This document shows, in pieces, positions 53,921-62,992 of a stretch of DNA of 64,000 bases. Origin of the DNA: Eutreptiella sp. 'Long Island Sound 2002' (lineage: Eukaryota; Euglenozoa; Euglenophyceae; Eutreptiales; Eutreptiaceae); the NCBI GenBank assembly GCA_964036045.1, contig OZ038379.1:117131104-117195103 (forward strand), in the 5' to 3' direction. The stretch's first letter is position 1. Every line of letters begins with the position of its first letter. A program made the position numbers and the translations under genes. Under the pieces are notes generated by a model. That model saw only the letters and a program-made list of their open reading frames with translations. It searched no databases and had not been told where the DNA came from.

Positions 53921-54393
53921 TGGCCGAACGCGTATGGGCGGCAATATGAAAGTAGCAGAAAATCCATGGTTTTGTGGTTATAATTGATTTGGATAAGGCA
54001 GGTGCACACTGCAAAAACCTCTGAACACCATCCACGATAGAATGGAAGCCAAAGGACCACAATGAAGGTCAAAGCTTAGGGGAATGTGTCAGGTGGGGTG
54101 TTCAACCGCATGGTTGAACACCAAGGCGGCGTTGACGCTACTCTTGGACATGATAGAAAGGGAGTGGCAATGTGAGGGTTATGGCATGGAATAGTGCATT
54201 GGGCATTAGTATGTTGTTAAAAGCATGGTACATCGTCATGGATGGTTTGGAATGGCATGGTGATACGTCAAAAGTTTAATTTTTGGTAAAATTGCACTAC
54301 GCGCGGTGGGGGTGTTCAACCGCTGTTCAGGGGTGGTTCAAGGGCCCAGGTGAAGTCAGTTGAACACCGGTTGAACATAGGACATGGCACCAT

Positions 54394-54417
54394 GGTGTGC
54401 AAAAGGGGTCACTAGGG
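54394..54417 (-). repeat. Right terminal inverted repeat, 24 bp
   Basis: Exact reverse complement of 51486-51509, followed by the TA duplication. Confidence 0.95.
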
Positions 54418-54419
54418 TA

Positions 54420-55028
54420 TGCTATGGTTCCGGAGCCGTCCCAAGTCGGCCCCGGAGAACCATGCGGAACGCCACGCGTATACACACATGCTTGCAAAAT
54501 TCTCCCACCAGGTTGTACACACCGACTCCCAACGTTTTCCCCCTACTTGATGCTGCCTCGCACTAGGCTGCTGTAGGCAAGCATCTATTATCTTCTCCCC
54601 ACCCCTATTCCGCATGAAATGGATGGCAGCAGCACACTTCATCCTCACCTTCCCCTTGCTGTTTGCCTTGTCATTATTTGATGAGGCACGGGTGCAAGTT
54701 CGTGCAGCAAGCCGTGCCTCATCTAGAACCGGTTGCAGCATGGTGAGTGCCACAGTGGCTGGTGCCTTCCTTGTCAATTGTACAACTAGGTTCCGTGTCC
54801 CGTTGATTGCACACAACAGGACACAAAGGACCCCATGGAGGCCATAATCAGGCACTCGCCTGGCACTCGTAATGGTCCTATATATAGCACCTATGGCAAC
54901 AGCCGCTTGCCAGTTGCCGTCTATCGCACTTGCTGTGCCAAAGGCAGTAAAGAAGGTCCCCACCAGGACCGGCCCCTGCTGTACCCCTTCCACCATTTCC
55001 CGTCACTCCTATGGTCTTGCTTCTCACC
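54420..55028. repeat. 901-bp direct repeat, right copy, second part
   Basis: Continues the repeat interrupted at 51485 and matches 33763-34371 at 602 of 609 positions. After 55028 the sequence is unique, so the host flank resumes here. Confidence 0.95.
54425..54996 (-). pseudogene. Right-copy version of the repeat's minus-strand ORF
   Basis: The first ~190 codons of the ORF at 33506-34339, with three residue changes, truncated where the TA transposon begins. No family is recognised. Confidence 0.35.
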
Positions 55029-55595
55029 AGGTTCTGCATGATCTTGCCCTATCCTGCACAATTTCCTACAAAAAATAGTAAAATACGGCTCCTTCACACA
55101 AATCCTGATCTCTTGCAATAACCGACTCCCAAGTACAATAGCTCAAATCCAAATCCACACTGAGGGCTTCCAAGGGTGTTTGAGGTCCCGCGTTAACACT
55201 CAACAACTCCTTTTAACACGCCGGTCGTCTCACGGTGCACACGGAGACACGGGCGTTGGGCATGTACATAGAATTGCACCAAAGAGGAAGCCCTGAAATT
55301 GGCATACGAACACAAATCAGGCAAAGTTTGGGAAAGATGGAAACATACACAATCACAGCCATAGACCCCTCATTCCCTGGACTCAGGACCTTCCCTTGAC
55401 TCGCCAACATGATGCCCTGAACCAAGTCAAATAAGATGGCTAAATGCCATGTGTCAAAGGTCACTACACCAACCCCAAAAATGTGTTCCCTCCCAAGCCT
55501 CTAAATCCTAGCCCAATAGGGGAGGTGGCGTGTCATGGCCTAGAGTGGCACTCAGGATCATGCCCTACCCTGACATAACCTTGGTTGGACTTGGA
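55029..55595. other. Unique flank, nothing recognised
   Basis: Non-coding sequence between the end of the 901-bp repeat and the next element. Presumed continuation of the locus into which LINE B inserted. Confidence 0.5.
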
Positions 55596-56700
55596 GTCGA
55601 TTGGGTGCAAGCGGAGCACGCACACAAACACGCACATCCCAACACCCCAGCCAGGGGTGGCGGGGCGCAGCCCAAACCCGAGCCCAAACACACACACCCA
55701 CACTGCGCACCCGTGCCAGGAGTGGCTGGGTGCAAGCGGAGCGTGCACACGAGCACACACACAGCCCAACGTCCCAGCCAGGAGTGGCAGGGCGCAGCCG
55801 AAACCCGAGCCCAAACACACACACCCACACCGCGCACCCGTGCCAGGAGTGGCTGGGTGCAAGCGGAGCACGCACACAAACACGCACACCCGAACACTCC
55901 AGCCAGGAGTGGCGGGGCGCAGCCGAAACCCGAGCCCAAACACACACACCCACACCGCGCACCCGTGCCAGGAGTGGCTGAGTGCAAGCGGAGCGCGCAC
56001 ACGAGCACACACACAGCCCAACACCCGAGCCAGGAGAGGCGGGGCGCAGCCGAAACCTGAGCCCAAACACACGCACCCACACCGCGCACCCGTGCCAGGA
56101 GTGGCTGGGTGCAAGCGGGGCGCGCACACAAGCAGACACAAACCCCGACACCCCAGCCAGGAGTGGCGGGGCGCAGCCGAAACCCCAGCCCAAACACACA
56201 CAACCACACCGCGCAGCCGTGCAAGGAGTGGCTGGGTGCAAGCTGAGCACGCACACAAACACGCACACCCCAACACCCCAGCCAGGAGTGGCGGGGCGCA
56301 GCCGAAACCCGAGCCCAAACACACACACCCACACCGCGCACCCGTGCCAGAAGTGGCTAGGTGCAAGCAAAGCGCACACGAGCACACACACAGCCCAACA
56401 AGCCAGCCAGGAGTGGCGGGGCGCAGCCGAAACCTGAGCCGAAGCACACACACCCACGCCGCACACCCAAGCCAGGAGTGGCGGGCTGCAAGCGGAGCGC
56501 GCACACAAGCAGACACAAACCCCGACACCCCAGCCAGAACTGGCGGGGCGCAACCGGAACCCGAACCCAACCATACACACCCACACCGCAAACCCCAGCC
56601 AGGAGTGGCAGGGTACAAGCGGAGCGCACACACAAGCGCACACACACCCCAACACCCCAGCCAGGAGTGGCGGGGCGCAGCCGAAACCCGAACCCAACCA
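55596..56700 (+). repeat. ~125-bp minisatellite, about nine units
   Basis: Units contain GCCAGGAGTGGCTGGGTGCA (positions near 55715, 55842, 55967, 56094, 56222, 56346 and on), a CACACACAC run, CAGGAGTGGCGGGGCGCAGC and CGAAACCCGAGCCC. Confidence 0.9.
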
Positions 56701-57220
56701 CAACCCAGACCCAAACACAAGCGCCATGCAACAGTAGGAAACCCAGTGTCCATAGCCCGGGCACTGAGGCAGCCCGTGCCATGCAGGTGACCCGGCCAAA
56801 CGAGATCCGGAGACCGGGGGTAAGGCTGCATCCTAAGGCCTTCGCTGCTTTGGGACTCGAGGCGGGACGTGCGACACCCAAGCACCTCGGAACCCCAGTA
56901 CCAAGAACATGCATGCATGCCTTGGGAACGGGATACGCCAGGAAGTCCGGTAAACCCCTAGGGTTCAGCCCAAAGGAGGGGACGTGCGCAAGCACGGGGG
57001 CCCACCCTCCCGGCATGAAAAGCAGTCACGCTGGCGGCGATCAGCCCTCACGGTGTTGCCCGGGGCCGCTTTGTTGGGGGACACCAGTCAGGTCTAGCGG
57101 GATGTAAGCCGCCTCCTCTCTTCACGCGCGGAACCTCTTCCTGTTCGTCACAGGGGCGACGCCAGGGGGAACCATGGGGCGCCTCTCCACGACCGAGTGC
57201 ACCTACCTACCTACCTACCT
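55596..57220 (+). mobile_element. ACCT-tailed element end, copy 1
   Basis: A ~125-bp minisatellite (55596-56700), a ~500-bp unique part and (ACCT)5 at 57201-57220. This is the same architecture as the LINE B 3' part (minisatellite, unique part, ACCT tail). A near-identical inverted copy occupies 62993 to the window end. There is no ORF I can assign; open frames across the array reflect composition. It is probably a 5'-truncated retrotransposon of the same clan. Confidence 0.6.
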
Positions 57221-59243
57221 ACTTGGAGAGGTGCCCCATGAAGATGACCTCACAACATGGCAAAATCAGGCAAATCACACCATAATGCCCCAAAATTTCT
57301 TATATACTCAAAAATGCATACCGCAAATATTCAAATGCTCCATGCATGTGTCAAACGGGAAAGTAATATACAAGGGTGATATAGACCAAAGGTGGATGCC
57401 CAAGAATATCCCAACATTGGCTCTCAAACCCCTTCCGGATATACACATGCCATGCTTCATAAGTCAGCTCATGAGTTTGAGACCTAATTTTGTGAGGCCT
57501 CGTGTGCCAAGCCAAACGGCCACGTGATCCGGCATATGGTGAGGTACAACACCGCAGCATATGCGAACATATAAACAACATACCATAGTTCACGGATCTC
57601 AAGGCACTTTACTGTCAGGCGACCAGTTGAGCCCATAAAATACAAAAATGAGCATAAAATGAGGTCAAAAACATGCAAATAATGCCAAATTCAAAGGAAT
57701 CACAATAGTATATAACTTCGCTCACCCATGGCAGCAACATATGGTTCAAAACACAATTGTCTGGGACCATTTGCAAACAATCCCCCCACTTGGATCCCCA
57801 CATGGACGCATGGGGACACCTTCGAACCTCCTCCCAACACGCACCATGAAAATGGAGAAATTGATAGTGGCGCTTGTGGGTCGCTCTGTAAACCTTCCCA
57901 CATGCACTCTATGTGCGGTAGACATAGTCTAGCGCTATGGAGCTCAACATTAGGACATGGGCAAAGCCCTTGCCAGGCATGACTCCACATATCTTCCTAC
58001 AAACGGAGATATATAAAATGGGTGTGAGCATAGCGAAGCACATACCATCCATATAACACATACCCTTAAAAGTGGCTCCCACCATGATATGCCATGCCCC
58101 TCCATGGACGTAACTGCACGTTAAAAATACGTAGGAACCCAAGGAAAGTTTCTTTGCAACACCAACACTCATGCGGTACACTCGAAAGTCGCATTAAAAT
58201 ATTCGGTTGCACGGTCCAAGAGTTATAACTCATTTTCTACCCTCTTGACTGTTATCCCTTGCTACACCAGGCATGTGTACACATCAAAGGCGTTTGATGC
58301 TTTCTCAATTAAGTTGAGACCAAGGTGATTCTAGCCCATATCTCAAAATTGTCACTCCTCGGCGTGAGCCGAAGATATGACCTCCCAAAGTGGCCTCACG
58401 AATCAATTTTGTTTTGCCTATATCTCCAAGAAAAATGAAGGAGACAACAAAAGGAAGGTTGATTCGTGATCGGGGAAAAATGTAGGACCACTCGAAATTC
58501 ATCATATCAAGTGCGGCGACCTTGAAGTCGAAAATCTGATTCTGAATGTCTGAAAAAATCCGAATAAATTTGCGAGTGTATAACATGAAAACTGCGGAAG
58601 CAACGAACCCGTTACTGATGAAATCTGACCCTTCATCGGGGTTTCCGCCAAAATATCTGGAAAAAACAGTTAACCAATCGGTTACCGCAAAATCGCGAGC
58701 CAACTGACAGTCGCCGATACATTGACAATCAGAACGGAAGGCTGAAAAATTACGGAAACATTATGATAAAAAAACCCTGTTGATTCCTGACATTTCCATA
58801 TATAAATCTCAGCCGGCGGCACCTCGGTATTGAATATGGCCGCTCATAGCTGGAATGGCCAAATTTATCACACTATCACATCAGGTTAGGTCAGGTGGAT
58901 GGGAGAGTATGATATCAGCCAATGACAGCTTGCCCGCACATAGATACACAACCCAAGTGACCCAAAGATGGCCATGGGGGTCGGAACCGGCTTCAGTAGC
59001 AGGGCACAGAGCACGGTTTCACATGCAGACCCAACACACAGTGGCACCAGGGGATTCTGCCTTCCAGTATTGGCAGCCCGCCATGAGCACCTGTGCTTTA
59101 CCATCTGCACACAGAAAAAAAAGGGACTGCCTATCGTTCCCTCCCGTGTCCTTCAATTTTACGGTTGCGGCCTTGCGCAACTCATCATTAAAAATCGATT
59201 TCTTGGGAGGCCAGGTAGAGGGTCTCCCACTCTTCACTGCCCC
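57221..59243. other. Mostly non-coding; one weak minus-strand ORF
   Basis: AT-rich sequence. A minus-strand frame at 58305-58703 (132 codons, MARDFAVTDWLTVFSRYFGG at the start) is the only long one and matches nothing I know. No repeats noted. Confidence 0.4.
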
Positions 59244-59848
59244 CTAGTAGCCACCAACTAGATAGTTGGTTGGGGCTGGCGGTGCCACCAAGCGTGCAAT
59301 GGACGTACCAGGCCTCATGCCTGGAGTACCGTCCACCGCAATAGGCAACCAATGCAGCCGCTGGTCCCCGGGCTGCATGATGTCCGAGGGTGGGGGTGGT
59401 CGACACTTGAACAGGTGGCTGATGCGGTCAGGTAGGTAGCAGGCCGCACCATTGATGGCCGTGTCGTCTCCCGTATAGGCAGTGAACGCCCGGGACTCCG
59501 GTAACGCTAGCTTCCGAAGCATGCCGTACACCTGGTCCCATACCACACCGTACGTCATGCTCCCCACTAGGTACCGCAACTCCGTCCTAGAGAGGTGCAA
59601 TGACCGGATCCGCCAGACAGCCATAATCAACCTCTCCTCCATGGTGGGCTCAGGCTGGATGGTGGCTACAACTCTTCTTTCGGGGGTAAGCACTATTTGC
59701 CCCGTGTCAGGCAGGTACTTGACGGTGTAGGGTGCTGCACGCTCCTTGGTAACATCTTGCTGGAGCTCTTGTAGGCGCCTCCGTTGCGTACGACCCGGTA
59801 ACAAATGGAATGGCTCCTTGGGCCACGGCATGGTGTGAGGAACACGAC
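59244..59848 (-). CDS. Terminal exon of the minus-strand gene relic
   Basis: An acceptor-like TTCCACAG precedes base 59848. An ATG at 59829-59831 opens 195 codons to TAG at 59244-59246. Sequence includes HLLPGRTQRRRLQELQQDVT, EERLIMAVWRIRSLHLSRTE, LRYLVGSMTYGVVWDQVYGM and INGAACYLPDRISHLFKCR. It is intact and of balanced composition, unlike the upstream exon. No family is recognised. It may be the 3' exon of the gene at 60583-62992 or an independent gene starting at this ATG. Confidence 0.45.
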
Positions 59849-60582
59849 CTGTGGAATGGGGGAGGCATTTATCGCAAGGTTTCTACCATCCCCCTGCTCC
59901 AGACAACTAGACTTTGTTGGTCTGTACTGTGATTCGCATGCAATTGGAAGAAATTCACATAAATTCGTACGAAATTCGTATGAATTTCATACGAATTTCG
60001 TGCGAATGTCACGTGAATGAATGTGTGTGAATATTTCTGGAAATGTAAAATTGGTACAAATTTGGTACGCATGCCATGTCACTGTCACAGAATTTGTGCC
60101 GAAACCTCATCCTTTTGCCCTCGTCGGCCCTCACAAAGCAAGCACAGGATGGTGTTCGTGGGTTACAACACACGCAGTCCAGTGCTCCTCCTTCCGGCTG
60201 ACACTCAGTCAGCAGTGTAACAGGTCAGGGGGCATAGCATACCCCGAATAAAAATACAAACAGTGCTGCAGAAATATTCGCAAAGTGGGGGTGGAGTGCC
60301 CCAAACGTCGGTCAAACTGCCCATGCCTGGGGGGGGGGGCAGGATATTTGTACATACATTCATGTATATAAATGTACAAATAACATTCGTGGAGGTTACA
60401 AGGGACATGTGGCCTGAGGTTAAAGGGTGAGCTACGCACCCCCCCGCCCTCTGGAGCAGAGCTCCGGCTAGCGGAGCCCTGGGAGCTCTGCTCCGCCCCC
60501 GCCTCCACAAAGGAGATGGCTGCCGACGTGAGGCGGTGGGGGAGGGGGGCTGCCGGTGCACATCCTCCAGTGCGGCACTCAC
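59849..60582 (-). other. Predicted intron 2 (734 bp)
   Basis: On the minus strand the donor is CGCAAG-GTGAGT and the acceptor CCCCATTCCACAG. It contains a palindrome-rich repeat (ACGAATTTCGT units, plus strand 59935-60075) that is also present, inverted, in intron 1. Splicing is inferred from consensus only. Confidence 0.5.
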
Positions 60583-61931
60583 CTTGCGGACGTTGGAGGC
60601 CACGCTCATCACATTGGCCTGCTGGCCACTGGCCATCATGGCCATCGGCAGGCCCGTGGACACTGCCGACATCTGGCCGGCGCATGCCACGCCTGTGCGC
60701 CGGCCACAAGGTACTTGACACCGGCGGCACTGCCCCCCCCCCCCCGCTGTCATCTGGGGGGGCCTCGGCCCCCTCAGGCCCCTCCAATGCCTGTGCTGCC
60801 TGTGCCGGTGGCTTTGCCTTGCGCGACGTCGCCAGGTCGCGTTCAAGAGTTTTCACCTTCGTGGCCAGCCGGTCACGCTCCTTGGTGACGTCCGCCAACC
60901 GCGACTCGGCGTCCTGCCTGTCCTCGTTGGCCCTGGAAAGAAGGGCCTCGAGGTGCGGTTGGCGGCCTCCGCGCTGATCGCGCGGGCCTCCAGCACCCCC
61001 GCCCGCTGCTGCGCCACCCACCTGTGCACCACCCCCCTCTGCCCCCGCCCCGTCGCCGGCTCGGCCCGCTGCGCCCGCTCCACCGGGGTGGCCGTACGCG
61101 GGGCTTTCGGGGGGGGTGGGGGGGCTCCCTGTCCCCTTGGGGACGGCCTTTCCGCTTGCGGGCCGAGGGGGTGGGGGGTTCGTCCTGCTCCTCGACCTCA
61201 ATGACGTCAGCCACCCCCATCTTCTGCTGCCTCCCCACATGGATGTGCATGGCAAGCCATGCCACGTCCGCCCACTCCGGCCTCCTCTTGTCCCAACCCG
61301 TGAGCACATTCAGCCCAAAGACCCCAGCCGTGGTCACCGCCCCCTCCTACCCAATCCGCGACACCCCGGTTTGCACCGTCCAGTGCCCACTCACAAGCCT
61401 GTAGGCAAACAGACCCACCAGCTCCTGCCCCTCGGGCAGGTTGGATCCCCCCGTGACCACCATGGGGCAGGGAAAAGAGATGCGGAGAGTGCCCTACACC
61501 CCCCCGGACTCCAAGACCATGTCCCACAGGGCAGAGAGACGCCGCTGCCGCCCATCGGGCTAGGGCGGCCCCTTTTGGGTCCAGGCCAGATCCGGCTGCC
61601 TGGCGGCCAGGGTGACCCGGTCCAGGGGGCGGTTGGTGTGAGCTTGGCCCAAGTCGTCGCGGGATGGCATGGGCACGACCACCTCGCGCGCCACATGCCC
61701 CGCGGCGGTGCTGGCCTCGCTGCCGGCGCCTGCCGAACGTCCATGCCGCCGCGAGCCCTCACTGCGCGCACTGCTGGCCTCGCTCGGGGCCCGTCCAGCC
61801 CCGGCGCCTCCCGCCCGGTCGCCACCGTTGCCTGCGGGCCGGTCGCCGTGCTCCTCGGGCAGTCGGGCCCGGGGCCGGTACTTTCCCCGGGTGTGGTGCC
61901 GAATGTCCGGCGACCAGGTGAAAAAAGGCAA
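60583..61931 (-). pseudogene. Large internal exon, coiled coil and nuclear-type basic region
   Basis: The exon starts after the acceptor CTCATCTGTAG. The minus-strand reading is FTWSPDIRHHTRGKYRPRAR, ..., LWDMVLESGGV, GTLRISFPCPMVV, ..., FGLNVLTGWDKRRPEWADVA, VADVIEVEEQDEPP, a basic KRKGRP motif, VERAQRAEPATGRG, EARAISAEAANR and a coiled coil (RLADVTKERDRLATKVKTLE). It carries three in-frame TAG stops (61560, 61494, 61347) and frame changes at C7/C8 and G12 runs. A repeat-encoded protein is my best guess; no enzyme domain is visible. Frame changes at homopolymers could be sequencing errors, but the TAGs are unlikely to be. Confidence 0.5.
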
Positions 61932-62199
61932 CTACAGATGAGGGGATGTGTGCAAGGCACAAATTGAGAAAGGTGGAGTGGACATGAGGCAATGCAACAA
62001 GAAAACGAAGAAATTGGACGAAATTCACAGAAATTCGTACGAATTTCGTACGAATTGCATATTTCCAGAATATTCACACAAATTTATTCACGTGAAATTC
62101 GTACGAACTTCGTACGAACTTCATACGAATTTCACTCAAATTTCGTCCAGTTTTCCACTAAACAAAGCAAACACACAGGCAAGCACACCTTGCACTCAC
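61932..62199 (-). other. Predicted intron 1 (268 bp)
   Basis: On the minus strand the donor is GCCCAT-GTGAGTGCAAGG and the acceptor CTCATCTGTAG. It holds CGTACGAATTTCGTACGAA-type palindromes (plus strand 62010-62165), an inverted copy of those in intron 2. Confidence 0.55.
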
Positions 62200-62992
62200 A
62201 TGGGCATGTGATTGACCATGCCCTGGTCTTCGCGCACTTGGGCAACCGCCACGCTGGGGCCATGTTCGCCAGATGTCACAGTGTGGTCGGCCGCTCCGGT
62301 GGGGAAATGTCGGTCATGGCGAAGTGGATCTCCGACTCAGCATCGGCATTGTCCGCGTTGCAGACCTCCAGCTGGTGCACGCGCCCCCTGAAGAAGAGCA
62401 TGCACTGCTCGCCGACCTCGATGATGGCAAGGTCGGAGGCAGGGGCCTACCGGGAGAGGAAGGTGGGGTGGAGAGGGGCAGGTGGGGGCGCCTGCCGGGA
62501 CGGACTCGGGGGGGTCGGCGAAGAGGGCCTGGGCAGTGTCCCCCTCCCACAACCCGACCCTCCCAACCGCCCCCTTCCCCACCCACAACACCTGGTCCAC
62601 GCTGGGGACGTCCAAGCTGGACAAATCCCCAGCAACGTCCAGGGCCTCCTTTTGGGGGGGTGGGGTTGTGGTGTGTGGTGTTGGGCTGGTGGTGTTTGTG
62701 TGCGTGGTCCGGGGTCCAAAAGTGAAAAGGAGCCCCCTGCAGCCCATCCTTGGAGTATGGGAGGGCGGGCACCCCATGGTGGCGGCTGGTGGCCACCACA
62801 AGCAGCATGTCCCCCCGCTGCAGCTCAATGGTGTCCCAGTGCGCCTCCCCTGCCTCCCCCTGGGCCGTCCCGGCCTGCATCGCCACCTGGTAGTCCTCGG
62901 ACAAGCAGAGGAAGCTACTTACGTGGCACCCCGAGATGTCCTTGCTGTTGGGAGGGAGCACCTCGGTGTGGGTGGCTACATCGGAGTGGGGG
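62200..62992 (-). pseudogene. 5' exon with cupin/2OG-oxygenase-like segment, truncated
   Basis: The minus-strand reading begins at the junction with the ACCT tail: HSDVATHTEVLPPNSKDISG, ..., AHWDTIELQRGDMLLVVATS, RHHGVPALPYSKDG, FHFWTPDHAHKHHQPNTTH, ALDVAGDLSSLDVPSVDQVL and, near the exon end, VGEQCMLFFRGRVHQLEV, ESEIHFAMTDISPPERP. RGD-x(9)-RHHG looks like the distal strand of a cupin or 2-oxoglutarate oxygenase fold; the HxD/E may be in ATHTEV or in lost sequence. One frame change lies at a G7 run (about 62651-62657). The 5' end is cut by element copy 2. Confidence 0.45.

Larger units (their letters stand above)
51486..54417 (+). mobile_element. DNA transposon with TA duplication and oxygenase gene
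   Basis: 2,932 bp bounded by perfect 24-bp inverted repeats (51486-51509 and 54394-54417), each outer end CCCTAGTGACCCC. It is flanked by TA on both sides (51484-51485, 54418-54419), while the otherwise matching left 901-bp repeat has one TA and no insert. TA duplication fits Tc1/mariner-like chemistry, but I see no DDE/D transposase. Contents: a Cys-rich ORF (51837-52187), an acidic ORF (52290-53168), a TET/JBP-like oxygenase frame (53169-53756) and at least 22 GTTGAAC motifs. It may be mobilised in trans, or use an unfamiliar transposase. Confidence 0.92.

Noticed and set aside
33471-55028. Reading the 901-bp repeats as LTRs of an LTR retrotransposon
   Set aside because: The repeats do not begin TG or end CA, there is no primer-binding site or integrase, and the enclosed pol is endonuclease-RT-RNase H of LINE type.
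55533-56918. Long ORFs (400-460 codons) on both strands across the 125-bp minisatellite
   Set aside because: All six frames are open through the array because the repeat lacks stops; the translations are pure repeat.
57201-57220. ACCT units as telomeric repeats
   Set aside because: The unit is not a known telomere sequence, runs are only four or five units, and they sit at element ends inside unique DNA.
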